From positions 1-56,604 of the forward strand of contig JAIOPX010000261.1 of assembly GCA_021413705.1 (NCBI GenBank): a DNA stretch of 56,604 bases, given 5' to 3'. This document shows, in pieces, positions 1-8,819 of the stretch. The stretch's first letter is position 1. Each line of letters starts with the position of its first letter. Made by a program: the position numbers and the translations under genes. The notes under the pieces are model-generated. The model searched no databases, was not told where the DNA came from, and was given only the letters and a program-made list of their open reading frames with translations. Origin of the DNA: Planctomycetota bacterium. Lineage in GTDB: Bacteria > Planctomycetota > Planctomycetia > Pirellulales > UBA7805.

Positions 1-1009
1 CGCCTGTCAGCAATCCGCAACGGCAGACCATCAAAGGGCTGTAGTTTTCTTAGTGTAACTGATCCCCGCCTGTCAGCAATCCGCAACTCTACTCACGCTC
101 ACGCTATGGCCCACAGTAGTGTAACTGATCCCCGCCTGTCAGCAATCCGCAACAGGCCCATGGTAGCAGGCCCGAAGGGGCCGAGTGTAACTGATCCCCG
201 CCTGTCAGCAATCCGCAACTGCAATCCGTTGTGTGCCTCGTCCTGACCAAGTGTAACTGATCCCCGCCTGTCAGCAATCCGCAACAAGCAGCTTGATGCG
301 GGCGTCTTGTTGGCCAGTGTAACTGATCCCCGCCTGTCAGCAATCCGCAACTCAAATGTGTGGTGCATCAATTCGACCGGCAGTGTAACTGATCCCCGCC
401 TGTCAGCAATCCGCAACGGTTGCCGTCGTGTCGCAGCTTATGGTCCGAGTGTAACTGATCCCCGCCTGTCAGCAATCCGCAACTAGGAGCCAGCGGCATG
501 GAACGGAAGATTAGTGTAACTGATCCCCGCCTGTCAGCAATCCGCAACCGAGAAGTTGAAGGCGAAGAAATGAGCTTTAGTGTAACTGATCCCCGCCTGT
601 CAGCAATCCGCAACTCCACCACGCATCCATCGACGGAACAACTCAGTGTAACTGATCCCCGCCTGTCAGCAATCCGCAACGCTCCTGTCCCGTCGGAGTT
701 TTTTGCGGTTAGTGTAACTGATCCCCGCCTGTCAGCAATCCGCAACTGCAACAGGGTTGCGTGGTTAGAACAGCGAAGTGTAACTGATCCCCGCCTGTCA
801 GCAATCCGCAACTCGATCAACGACGGCTCGATCTCGGCCATCAGTGTAACTGATCCCCGCCTGTCAGCAATCCGCAACCGGAACTGACTGATCGACTCGC
901 CGAGAACAGTGTAACTGATCCCCGCCTGTCAGCAATCCGCAACCTGCCGTCGAATCGCTCACTCATCCGCTTTAGTGTAACTGATCCCCGCCTGTCAGCA
1001 ATCCGCAAC
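1..1009. CRISPR. CRISPR array, 36-bp repeats, 15 spacers
   Basis: Fifteen complete, apparently identical 36-bp repeats (type copy at 52-87, beginning AGTGTAACTGATCC and ending CAATCCGCAAC) plus a partial copy at 1-21 cut by the window edge. Spacers are 30 nt, except two of 29 nt (484-512 and 879-907). The 36/30 geometry and a reverse complement beginning GTTG fit type II systems, in which case transcription would run on the minus strand; this is inference because no cas gene lies in the window. No degenerate terminal repeat is seen, so the old end of the array is probably outside. The last repeat ends at 1009. Confidence 0.98.
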
Positions 1010-1021
1010 GGGGGAGCTTGC

Positions 1022-1112
1022 AAGGTAAAAAGTTTCTCTTCCGTTTGGGATGCCGTTGTCATCAATCATTCCCGCCTGCGACACTACACGCAATTCCTTT
1101 GCTTTTTACCTT
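1022..1112 (+). ncRNA. Possible tracrRNA-like anti-repeat region
   Basis: Just beyond the array, 1064-1094 resembles the repeat imperfectly: CCCGCCTG (1071-1078) and CGCAA (1089-1093) are kept at almost the repeat's own spacing (10 versus 9 nt), with scattered matches around them. The distance from the last repeat (about 47 nt) does not fit another spacer. The segment is enclosed by a perfect 11-nt inverted repeat, AAGGTAAAAAG (1022-1032) and CTTTTTACCTT (1102-1112). A degenerate anti-repeat next to an array is what a type II tracrRNA gene looks like. A decayed repeat or chance is also possible; no promoter or terminator was identified. Confidence 0.3.
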
Positions 1113-1217
1113 TCTGCGCCGCGCGTTTCAAGCCGCTCAGCACAATTCGATCGACCACTCTTGGGCCGCCTCAGGCTCGACGGCTTAAGTCCGTGGCGTG
1201 ATAACCGTCGAAGACGG

Positions 1218-1335
1218 CCCCTCTCCCAACCTCTCCCCACAGGGGCGAGGAGATTCAACGGACCCTCTCCCAACCTCTCCCTGAAAAAGAGAAGACGACC
1301 CTCACCCTGGCCCTCTCCCTAAAAGGGCGAGGGGA
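1218..1335. repeat. C-rich direct/inverted intergenic repeat
   Basis: Two near-identical copies of CCCTCTCCCAACCTCTCCC lie at 1219-1237 and 1263-1281, with a third diverged copy at 1299-1320. Each is followed by a short G-rich arm (for example 1241-1251 and 1323-1334) able to pair with it. This is a dispersed intergenic repeat type seen in many GC-rich genomes. The rest of 1113-1597 holds no convincing gene. Confidence 0.6.
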
Positions 1336-1597
1336 AGAAACGGAGGCACCGGTGGCTAGCGCCATGCCGCTCACGAAAACTGTTGCGGCGGCGACTGAAA
1401 ACTTCATTTTCAAACAACATTTTCGGCCACCCCCCTAAAAAGTTGAAAATATATTTTGCTCAAAATGAAACCCTTCGACCGGTTTTTGGCTAGAAATCGG
1501 CCACCTTCTGTGCGCTAATCTAAACAGGTTGAACCACAGAGACACTGAGGACACCGGGCGGCCGTCAGGCCGCAACCAAAGTAGGCTAGAACCGTTT

Positions 1598-1768
1598 CGT
1601 CCCGGAGGGACGCGCGATAATAGCCCGGCACTTGAGTGCCGGGACCGGACAACCACAACCATCTTCCGGGAGGCCCGCCGCCGCCTTCGGTGGCGGCGGG
1701 CCTCCCGGAAAGGAATAGCGTACCCGGCGATAAATCGCCGGGCTATTATCAATGGTCCCTTCGGGACC
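1598..1768. repeat. Compound palindromic element (REP/MITE-like)
   Basis: A nested set of hairpins: CGTCCCGGAGGGACG (1598-1612) at one end and GGTCCCTTCGGGACC (1754-1768) at the other; a perfect 13-bp inverted repeat GATAATAGCCCGG/CCGGGCTATTATC (1616-1628 and 1738-1750); small hairpins at 1624-1643 and 1723-1742; and a large central stem at 1664-1710 (22 bp, one mismatch, loop TTCG). No transposase is encoded. It looks like a short non-autonomous palindromic element or a family of transcribed hairpins. Confidence 0.75.
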
Positions 1769-1833
1769 GAAGCGTGAGCTTCCCGGTGAGAGGAAACACC
1801 GAGTGAAACAGCTTTCAACCCAGGGGACAGAAC

Positions 1834-2400
1834 ATGAACGCTCCATCGAAATCGGATGACACTGTGAAATCGGGAGACACTGCGGGACACATCACCAGGC
1901 AAGCTCCCGGTCAGGAAACTACGCAGAGCCCTCGGCAAGAAACACAGCAAACCCCCGGGCAGAGCCCGGGGCTATTGTTTCGCAGGCCGGATCGGCTGGC
2001 TTTGGATCTGAGAGTGCGCGGGTTGACCTATCAACAGATCGCAGTCGTGCTGAACCTCTCCACCACGACGGCCCACAAGGCCGTTCGCCGCGCCCTGATG
2101 CGGCACCGACGACGTCTGCGCGAAGCGCTGCTGTCGGTTGCCAAAGTGAATCGCTGGATGCTGCGCGAAGGCAAAGTTGACCTGCGCACCGTCGTCCGCG
2201 AGTTCCAACAGGCCCGCACTCCCCGGCAACTGGGCCAACTGCATCAACTGGAGCAGCGGTTGGTCCGCGAAAAAAACGGGCGAACAACCGAGAACAAACC
2301 GCGCGGCGTTGAACTTAACACCCTTGCGCCAAACAACTTGCAACTCGAAAACATGTTGGCAAACAAACCGCGAACAAGCAGCCAGGAAAACGAGCGCTAA
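1834..2400 (+). CDS. Helix-turn-helix protein, possibly phage-derived
   Basis: A 188-residue protein. The first ~45 residues are hydrophilic and rich in Gln, Thr and Ser, probably disordered. Residues about 50-85 form a sigma-region-4/HTH-like unit around GLTYQQIAVVLNLSTTTAHK, followed by basic helices. The ATG follows GGGGACAGAAC, an acceptable ribosome site. It faces away from the phage terminase genes that follow on the minus strand. The HTH suggests DNA binding, either as a regulator or as a terminase-small-subunit-like protein; the exact role is unknown. Confidence 0.65.
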   Translation: MNAPSKSDDTVKSGDTAGHITRQAPGQETTQSPRQETQQTPGQSPGLLFRRPDRLALDLRVRGLTYQQIAVVLNLSTTTAHKAVRRALMRHRRRLREALLSVAKVNRWMLREGKVDLRTVVREFQQARTPRQLGQLHQLEQRLVREKNGRTTENKPRGVELNTLAPNNLQLENMLANKPRTSSQENER

Positions 2401-2726
2401 GGCATTGGCAATGAATGACTTGCGGCCAAAAGAACCAGCCGCGGACAAACCGAGAACCAACCGGACACAAGGCCATGCAACTTGTTGAGGGAGAACGATT
2501 TGCGTGGTGGGTGACACAAAGGTTGGCCCCTGAACCTCGCCATATAACGACTTGTGAGGGCTTCAAACAGAAAGGCTGTCACGCTCCGGACACTCAGGTT
2601 GGTCATTCGACTCTTTTCGGACGTAAAATCTGGCACAGCGGTGTTGCCATCTTCCAGCGTGCTGCGTTCAGCAACTCTGGGTCATTAAGCCGCGGACGGG
2701 TGGCCGCCGTCTCCCCCCACATCCCG
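2401..2726. other. Non-coding gap between convergent genes
   Basis: Separates the plus-strand HTH gene from the end of the minus-strand terminase gene. Open frames here have no recognisable domains and overlap each other on both strands. No clear hairpin-plus-T terminator was found. Confidence 0.4.
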
Positions 2727-4244
2727 TTACCCTTCGTACTGCTGAGTCATGAGCATCCTCGCCAGGATGGCGGCGTAGTTAACTGCATGAAGCGCGTCGT
2801 CGGGTTGGGTTTCAGGGTGCGTGTATTTGATCATTCGCTGGTGGTCATCATACACTGCAACCTCGCACCAGATCTCGTCAAGGAAAGAGCTGCAATCTTC
2901 TACGCGAGGAAATTGGATCCGCTTCTTCTTCACGCGGGTGAAGACCATGCCGATCGACGGCGTGCGGCCGATCGTCCAGTTCCAGAGTCGCCCTTTATAT
3001 TGCCGCGGCGCTTGGTCGGAAACAGAGTACTGCATCGCATAGAGGCCAGCAAGGCGGGGCATGTTCGCCAGAAGTAAGTTGTTGTAAACAGAGCCGTTGC
3101 CAAGCCCGTCGGCGGCAACCAAACGAACACCAAATTGGTTGCAGCGTTGGGATACTTCCCTGAGAACTACATCCGCATCTTCCTGCGCTCGGTATTTCGC
3201 CATATGCACTATGTTGAAACGGTCGTCGTCAAGCATGTATCCGATGACCAGCACCGTCCTGGATATCACGCCACCACCCCAGTCGATACCGGCCAGCAGT
3301 CGGTGCCTTGCAGTTTGCGGTACATCAGCCAACGCGGTCGCCATGGGCCGATTTGTGCAACACTGTTCGACTTCGTCACGGGTTACGATGTGGTCGCCGA
3401 GGTAGGTTGGCAGACCGATGCACTCGTTTCGAAACAGGGCCGGGTTGTAGCTTTCTTGGTGTTCCAAAAGCAATGGGTAATCCAACCACGGAGTCGCCAA
3501 ATGGTTGATCGTGAAACCGTCGCCCCAAGCGGACTCTGGATTACGTGATATCCACTGCCCAACCTTGGGATCAATTAGTGACTGACAACTCGGGCACACA
3601 GGCCCGTAAGGCCCAAGGCACTTTTCATCAAGAAAAACAGATTGGCCGCATTCACACGGTACGCGCCATTCGTTGGCCGTTGACCGATTAAATGCGTCTT
3701 CCAGATGGTTATCGATACTTTTCGGCGTGCCCGTCAAGAACACACGCCGATGTGGCGAGTGACTCAGCGCCTCTTCCAGGACAGGCAAGTCACCTCCAGC
3801 GATATCCTGGTATTCGTCGATCAGCAAGTAGTCGCCGTCGATACCGCGCGCCGCATCGGCGCTTCGGTATGCCGAGCGGATATAGACTTCGGATTTGTTT
3901 TCGAATCGCATATGCGAAACTTGTTGCTTGCGCGGCTGCTTGCCAAGCAGTATGCGCCGCAACACCGGACTCTCTGTGATCAGCGGCTGCAATCGCGACT
4001 TGGCGAAAACGGACGCTTGGTCCTGCCGTGGGAACACGACGATGATACGAACGCCCGGCAACATGACCGCGGCGTGCGCGACCACGTTGCAAATGAATGT
4101 GGTCTTTTCGACTTGGCGCGAACAGCGCAAGACGATGCGCCTCGCATCTGAATTATAGATTGCGCGGAGATATGGCCTTCCATCAAATGAAATCGGACGT
4201 CCCCGCAAATACACAAACGAACCACACCACTCAAACCGATTCAT
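2727..4244 (-). CDS. Phage terminase large subunit (GpA-like)
   Basis: A 505-residue ATPase-nuclease of the kind that cuts and packages phage DNA. Visible motifs: a Walker A-like SRQVEKTT (42-49), Walker B YLLIDE (139-144), coupling motif LTGTP (170-174), a Cys pair CEC (197-199) with CPSC (217-220) as a probable zinc knuckle, and nuclease acidic residues in GIDWG (D321), AADG (D379) and DDALHA (D483). The Walker A has Glu where Gly normally precedes Lys, a form seen in some terminases. It overlaps the upstream small gene by 14 nt. No capsid or portal genes are in view, so the element is a remnant or a satellite, or continues elsewhere. Confidence 0.9.
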   Translation of the reverse strand: MNRFEWCGSFVYLRGRPISFDGRPYLRAIYNSDARRIVLRCSRQVEKTTFICNVVAHAAVMLPGVRIIVVFPRQDQASVFAKSRLQPLITESPVLRRILLGKQPRKQQVSHMRFENKSEVYIRSAYRSADAARGIDGDYLLIDEYQDIAGGDLPVLEEALSHSPHRRVFLTGTPKSIDNHLEDAFNRSTANEWRVPCECGQSVFLDEKCLGPYGPVCPSCQSLIDPKVGQWISRNPESAWGDGFTINHLATPWLDYPLLLEHQESYNPALFRNECIGLPTYLGDHIVTRDEVEQCCTNRPMATALADVPQTARHRLLAGIDWGGGVISRTVLVIGYMLDDDRFNIVHMAKYRAQEDADVVLREVSQRCNQFGVRLVAADGLGNGSVYNNLLLANMPRLAGLYAMQYSVSDQAPRQYKGRLWNWTIGRTPSIGMVFTRVKKKRIQFPRVEDCSSFLDEIWCEVAVYDDHQRMIKYTHPETQPDDALHAVNYAAILARMLMTQQYEG

Positions 4245-4614
4245 CGGACTTGTCCATGTCCTCGGTCATCAGCGAGCGTACCTGGGCATCGGTCAAGAAG
4301 GGCTCGAGCGCGTTGATCATGCGCGGATCGGTGCGACAGATGTCTATCATTGCCTGCTGATTGTGGCCGGCATCCTCTCGGTTCGCTCGCTTCATCTGGA
4401 CCTGAAGCACCGTATTGAGATTCTTGTGAATCAGGTTGGCCTCCTTCGTCGACATCGCACCCAGAATCACGGCGCGATTGAGCTGAATGAGTTGATGAAG
4501 AATGTGGTTGACACTCGGGATCGAGATCTTCTTGCGCTTACGTCCCGGTTGGGGAGGCTTCTTGGCATCCTCGTCCCCCGTATTTTCCTTCTGTATTGAT
4601 GATTGTTCCGACAT
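4231..4614 (-). CDS. Small protein, putative terminase partner
   Basis: 127 residues from the ATG at 4614, chosen because AAAGGAG lies 6 nt upstream; a longer frame would reach 4662. The N-terminus is highly charged (KKPPQPGRKRKK, residues about 18-29), followed by an amphipathic helical region and an acidic C-terminus. It overlaps the terminase large subunit start by 14 nt, so the two are probably translationally coupled. Size, charge and position suggest a terminase small subunit, but no specific family was recognised. Confidence 0.7.
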   Translation of the reverse strand: MSEQSSIQKENTGDEDAKKPPQPGRKRKKISIPSVNHILHQLIQLNRAVILGAMSTKEANLIHKNLNTVLQVQMKRANREDAGHNQQAMIDICRTDPRMINALEPFLTDAQVRSLMTEDMDKSDESV

Positions 4615-4865
4615 GACTCGACTCCTTTCTCTAATTATCGTTAAAGTGAATGGTGGGCACATTCAGCCCGCGCTAACCAATGCGACACTTGGGTGCTTCC
4701 AAACGTTGTGAACTGAACACGATCTGGCCGTGTGCGTGATCAAAATAACCTTCCGCCACCGTGCATTGCGCACGCCTTGACTTGTATTCTCTATATCTTT
4801 TCTGTAAGTTCGTTTTGAAAATTTATGTTTCCTGCGACACATCCATCAGTCATGGTACAGGCGGT

Positions 4866-5744
4866 TCAAAATATTTGATCAAGACCGGCGAGTCGGTTGG
4901 ATCGATCCGCCGACTCGATCGCTTCACGAATTGTCTTAGCCACGCGACGAACAGTGCCTTCGCGTTCGATTCCCATGGCTGCCTTCAGGTTCGCCACCGA
5001 AATGTCGGGGTTCGTCAGGATCGTTTCGATGGCCTTGAACCATGCCAGCAAGTTGATACGTGAACGCTCCATGACCGTGCCCGTGCGGATACCACGCTGA
5101 CGCTTGCAGCCGCGACACTGCCACACTTGGCGCGACTCAAGAAAACTGCCCTGGACACATTGGCAATGGGGACATTTGACATCTTCGCCAGCGACGCGCG
5201 CGACGAGATAGGCTTGGCATTCGGCTGTCGTGTTGAAGGTCTGCCGGGCCGGCTTGGGTTGCTGAGATTGCGGGTGCGACTGCGCGCCCATCTCTCGTAA
5301 CGTCTCCATGCTCCGGGAATGAGCTCGCTCGTGAGAACGACGGTAACGCACGATTCGATGCATGGCGTCGGACGTGCCGGCGCCGGCCAGGGCGACATCC
5401 GCCACGTTTTCATCGATACCGTCTTCGGACAGCAGCGCCAGCGCGCCCGTCGCGCCGCGGCGCAGTACTGCATCTTCACACTGCTGGATGCGCTCAAGCG
5501 CTGCCTGGTGCCTCGCCATTTCGCGAACGTGGAAATCCTGAGTCGGTGTTGTTGGTTTCCATTCCTCCCGCAGGCGGCCATAATATTCATCGACGAGGTC
5601 ACGCCTGAGAATGTCTGGTAGCAGTGTGATGGCCGACATGCCGTGCTTGACCGCATTACGTCGAGATATGTTTTTCCCTTCGGGAGTTCGCGGTCCCCCG
5701 CGCACTTCCGCGCCTTCGTCGCCATTGTTCTCGACGTTCGCCAT
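4866..5744 (-). CDS. GPRTPEGK-type protein with transposase-like zinc ribbon
   Basis: 292 residues from the ATG at 5744; a TTG at 5768 with AGAGG just upstream is an alternative. Residues about 15-40 carry GGPRTPEGK...RRNAVKHGMS, the signature of a protein family frequent in planctomycetes and often beside terminases. Residues about 182-225 form a zinc ribbon (CPHC and CRGC, then RTGTVMERSRINLLAWFKAI) closely like the zinc-ribbon-plus-linker of IS1595-family transposases. No DDE catalytic domain follows. The combination suggests a DNA-binding protein built on a transposase ribbon. It is upstream of, and in line with, the terminase genes. Confidence 0.7.
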   Translation of the reverse strand: MANVENNGDEGAEVRGGPRTPEGKNISRRNAVKHGMSAITLLPDILRRDLVDEYYGRLREEWKPTTPTQDFHVREMARHQAALERIQQCEDAVLRRGATGALALLSEDGIDENVADVALAGAGTSDAMHRIVRYRRSHERAHSRSMETLREMGAQSHPQSQQPKPARQTFNTTAECQAYLVARVAGEDVKCPHCQCVQGSFLESRQVWQCRGCKRQRGIRTGTVMERSRINLLAWFKAIETILTNPDISVANLKAAMGIEREGTVRRVAKTIREAIESADRSNRLAGLDQIF

Positions 5745-5768
5745 CTTGAATTTATCCGGGAGTGTCAA

Positions 5769-6098
5769 TTAGCCTCTGAGATATTATCTGGTCGTGGCGC
5801 ACGAACAGCCACGGACGAATAATGGCGTGGCCGCGTCACCCACGCCATTTGTCATTCCCGCCCTTGTTGCCCGTTTCCTCCCCGGGATCCCACCGAAGAC
5901 GAAGTCCTCCAGTCAGATGGTCGTAGGAGTGAGCCACCTCGATGAGATGGCCGTGACGAATCAATCCACGGGATCGGGCGGCGCCGGCGTAGTAACGAAC
6001 GTCGGGAGCGCGGTTTGACCGTCAGATTCGCCCGCTTCCGATGGAGCGGGATCTGCGCCCCGAAAAGACACGGCGCGCACTGAGGATGTCAAGAAGTG
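5769..6098. other. Intergenic gap, no gene recognised
   Basis: 330 bases between two minus-strand genes. A 74-codon plus-strand frame (5794-6018) has low-complexity composition, no ribosome site and no recognisable domain, so it is not called. Confidence 0.4.
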
Positions 6099-7121
6099 TC
6101 AGGGCAAGATCATCTGATCCGGATACTGCGCACCTTGTAGCCGAAAGCCTTTGCCGCCCTTGGCTTCGATGAATTTTCGTACTTGTGAAGGAACCCGCTT
6201 GGCTACCCGGTCTGGGCGCGCGCCAACCATCAATCCGTGTTTTTCGGATTTCTTGATTTTACCACCAGATATCCACTTTCCATTGGCCGCCGCTACCGCG
6301 TCGACGAAGTATGCGACTTCTTTGTTAACACCGGCAGGCTCATCGTCAATCCAGACGACATCTTTGTCTAGCTCGACACGAATCACGGGAACTGGCGAGC
6401 TCGGCTTAAGCGTGAGGCACTCGAGCGACTCTTTTTTGTTCGGTACGCCCTCGAGGAGGCGTTCGAGAAATGTTAACACTTGGAAAAACGGCGGGGTTTC
6501 GCAATGCAGGAAGTCGAGAATCGTCACCTTGAATACGTTGGTTATGAGGCGGCCCGGCATATCGACCCCGGCGATTTTCAACGCTGGCGACGAATATTCG
6601 ATGATTTCCCATCCGGTCGGGCGCCGACGCAAATCGAACCGCTGAATATCGCCTTCGATTTCCTTGCGCGCATCCAGCGAATAACGTAACGCCAGCTTCA
6701 GCAGAACGGTCGGGCTAGGAGAGGGTTTTGCCGATTCGGAATACAAACTAACCAAAACCCGCCGCTCGAGGTCGATGTAGTCTGCAACTTCCTGTTCAGA
6801 CGTGCATCCAATCGATTTCCGGTGCGCGACAACACCATCCAGATGATTCCCCAAAAGATTCCCCGTTACGATTGCAGATTTCTTGACTTTCACCAGGACC
6901 TTGTCTACCGCAGCTTCCGAAAGTTCCTCTTCAGGCGTTTGAGTGATTGCCGCGACTGCGGCGCGCAATTGCTTGCGGTCGATGGGGCTCGGCTTCGAGA
7001 TAGGGCGGAAACTTCCAATGGCTTTACTTTCCCGGGGTCTACCATGAGCGCGAACAATCTCGTGACGAATATCGGGCGTCGGCTCGTTCGACGAACATGC
7101 GTCGCTTTGACTCGTAGCCAT
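6099..7121 (-). CDS. Unknown protein, possible C-terminal winged helix
   Basis: A 340-residue soluble protein with no transmembrane segment or known catalytic motif. The N-terminal ~50 residues are basic and Pro/Ser-rich. The last ~75 residues (VNKEVAYFVDAVAAANGKW ... VPSQVRKFIEAKGGKGFRLQ) read like a winged-helix or response-regulator-type DNA-binding fold, but this is only by eye. The ATG is preceded by AGGACCTTAGA. It sits in the phage-like block transcribed toward the terminase. Confidence 0.65.
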   Translation of the reverse strand: MATSQSDACSSNEPTPDIRHEIVRAHGRPRESKAIGSFRPISKPSPIDRKQLRAAVAAITQTPEEELSEAAVDKVLVKVKKSAIVTGNLLGNHLDGVVAHRKSIGCTSEQEVADYIDLERRVLVSLYSESAKPSPSPTVLLKLALRYSLDARKEIEGDIQRFDLRRRPTGWEIIEYSSPALKIAGVDMPGRLITNVFKVTILDFLHCETPPFFQVLTFLERLLEGVPNKKESLECLTLKPSSPVPVIRVELDKDVVWIDDEPAGVNKEVAYFVDAVAAANGKWISGGKIKKSEKHGLMVGARPDRVAKRVPSQVRKFIEAKGGKGFRLQGAQYPDQMILP

Positions 7122-7222
7122 TCTAAGGTCCTGTGCCGTCCGACGGCAGTGATTATACCCTATCGATCGTTCGCGTCCTTTACAACTGATGGATAATTTT
7201 CCTGCGCCAATCAGTCTCCAAG

Positions 7223-7558
7223 CTATCCATGAATTTGACGCGCAACATCTGCTGCGTCTCGACTGGCCTCTCGAAGGACGGCAATTAACAGGCAGTATCC
7301 ATTGTTACTAATGTAAAAATGTTCGGCCTCATCGCCTCGGTTCACTTCCAGGATATCGCTTATGGTGTCCGTGATCTCTTGAAAGTCGACATCAGGTATC
7401 GCTGGAATTGGATATTTCCCTGCCTCTTGCAACACTTCCCAAAGTTCGCCCGCCCGAATCCGCCGCCGGAGTTCATCAAAAGTGATCGTGCGGCCAGCAT
7501 CTAGGGCTTCAAGAGCACGAAAAATCAGTGGTTCCAGATCCATGGCATAATACGACAT
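7223..7558 (-). CDS. Small unknown protein
   Basis: 111 residues from the ATG at 7558, chosen for the GGGGAGGAG box just upstream; a longer frame starting at 7597 lacks such support. Sequence is acidic and helical (MDLEPLIFRALEALDAGRTITFDELRRRI...), with no recognised domain. It is divergent from the XRE repressor gene at 7836, the usual place for a phage early or anti-repressor gene, but nothing in it proves this. Confidence 0.65.
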   Translation of the reverse strand: MSYYAMDLEPLIFRALEALDAGRTITFDELRRRIRAGELWEVLQEAGKYPIPAIPDVDFQEITDTISDILEVNRGDEAEHFYISNNGYCLLIAVLREASRDAADVARQIHG

Positions 7559-7835
7559 TGCTCCTCCCCTCTTTTCTTCGTCTGAACAGTGTCTCAAGAG
7601 CCAGAATTTAACCTGCAGTCATCAGGCCACAAGACGGATTCGCCAGATCGTTCATTTCGCGACTATGCTATCTTTCAATATCAGATGGCGGTCGCTTGCC
7701 GATTTGCCTTTATTGTACAGCAATTCGTCGACTTCGGCAAATCGAATCCGTCACCTTCATGGTATATTTTATAGTATATTCGACCTTCAGTCACGGTGTC
7801 TCGTGGTGCATAAGTGAAGTTCAAAGGAGCCGATC
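7559..7835. promoter_or_regulatory. Divergent promoter/operator region of repressor
   Basis: The 277-bp gap between divergent genes is AT-richer than its surroundings, especially 7758-7785, where TATATTTTATAGTATATT provides overlapping -10-like hexamers. The position between a repressor and an opposing gene is typical of a phage immunity switch. No clean dyad operator could be defined by eye. Confidence 0.4.
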
Positions 7836-8492
7836 ATGGCAAAAGAAAACGAGGACTTGTTGGCTGCGGGGTTGGCGACGCAGCGGCTCAACGCTCTTTT
7901 GGAACTACTGGCTGAGCAAGGATTTACGCAGATTCAAATCGCTGCGAAAGGCGGTCTGCCTCCGCAATATATCTCTGATATCAAGCGGGGTCGTCGGCCA
8001 ATGACCGAGTTGGTCGCTCGGCGGTTGGGCGAGGAGTTCGACGTGAATTTTCAGTGGCTCATGGGTACGAGCAATTCGATGGAAAACCCAATGCCGCGGT
8101 CGGTTGCAGCCATGGCCAGCAGCACCGTGTGGTTGCCGTTGTTCCCGCACCCAATCGAAGGCGAAGCGCGTGCGCACCCCAAGTGGGGCGGCGCAGGCAT
8201 CGAGGTCGCAGGCATCGCGGCGGCGAAACTCGTCTTGTCGAAGAACCCGTACATCTTGCGATTCGGGCACAATGACATTCAAGGTCGTCTGCGGCAAGGT
8301 GACCTGATTTTGATCTCGCAAGTGGCGAGCGCTGATGCAGAGATTCACGTTGTCCACCACCGCAAGAAATCCTTCCTCGCACGCGCCACCAAAGGTGGAA
8401 GCTGGAGTCGGGTCGCTAACGGAAACGTTCTGCCGAGCGACTGTCCCGTTACCGGTCACTGCGTTGGGATCGTTTGGTCATCGCTGCTCTAA
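7836..8492 (+). CDS. XRE repressor with S24-like domain lacking catalytic residues
   Basis: 218 residues; ATG preceded by AAAGGAGCCGATC. Residues about 15-75 form an HTH of the XRE type (GFTQIQIAAKGGLPPQYISDIKRG); residues about 125-218 resemble the LexA/CI C-terminal dimerisation fold (YILRFGHNDIQGRLRQGDLILI). In cleavable repressors the first part of this motif is GxSM and a Lys follows about 40 residues later; here GHND replaces GxSM and no equivalent Lys is evident. The protein is therefore probably a repressor that cannot be inactivated by RecA-stimulated self-cleavage. It would control the phage-like block. Confidence 0.8.
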   Translation: MAKENEDLLAAGLATQRLNALLELLAEQGFTQIQIAAKGGLPPQYISDIKRGRRPMTELVARRLGEEFDVNFQWLMGTSNSMENPMPRSVAAMASSTVWLPLFPHPIEGEARAHPKWGGAGIEVAGIAAAKLVLSKNPYILRFGHNDIQGRLRQGDLILISQVASADAEIHVVHHRKKSFLARATKGGSWSRVANGNVLPSDCPVTGHCVGIVWSSLL

Positions 8493-8819
8493 TCGATGAT
8501 ATCGGCGGCGCCAATCGACAACGGCCCATCTCAGATCTCATCCGTGCGCCTGACATTGGTCTGAGGGCTCCGCAACTGAAATTCGAGCCTTTTTCGGGTA
8601 TATTATGTGAATACGGTCGTCTACCTGTCATAGAGGACCTTCTCTGCCATCTTCATTGGAAAATGGCGCTCGTTTCTAACCAACATCGCGCGCACGTTCG
8701 ATCAGCCACTCCTCGAAGAGAGCGTGCATAGCCTTGATTTTCTCTCGGCGGCGAACGCGCCGCAAGACACGTCCGCCCGTCGCATAGCGATCTCGTTTCC
8801 CCAACGGAGAATTTAAATC
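8493..8819. other. Gap upstream of ku; possible minus-strand microgene
   Basis: No confident gene. On the minus strand 8676-8804 could encode 42 residues ending EEWLIERARDVG with a protein-like basic/helical composition, from a TTG without ribosome site; it may be a remnant. The region could also contain the left end of the Tn7-like element, but terminal repeats were not identified by eye. Confidence 0.3.

Noticed and set aside
99-1065. Repetitive open frames across the array (MRIADRRGSVTL repeats)
   Set aside because: Repeat plus spacer is 66 nt, a multiple of three, so repeats translate in phase by accident; the DNA is a CRISPR array.
5794-6018. 74-codon plus-strand gene
   Set aside because: Low-complexity composition, no ribosome site, no domain, lies in the gap between two minus-strand genes.
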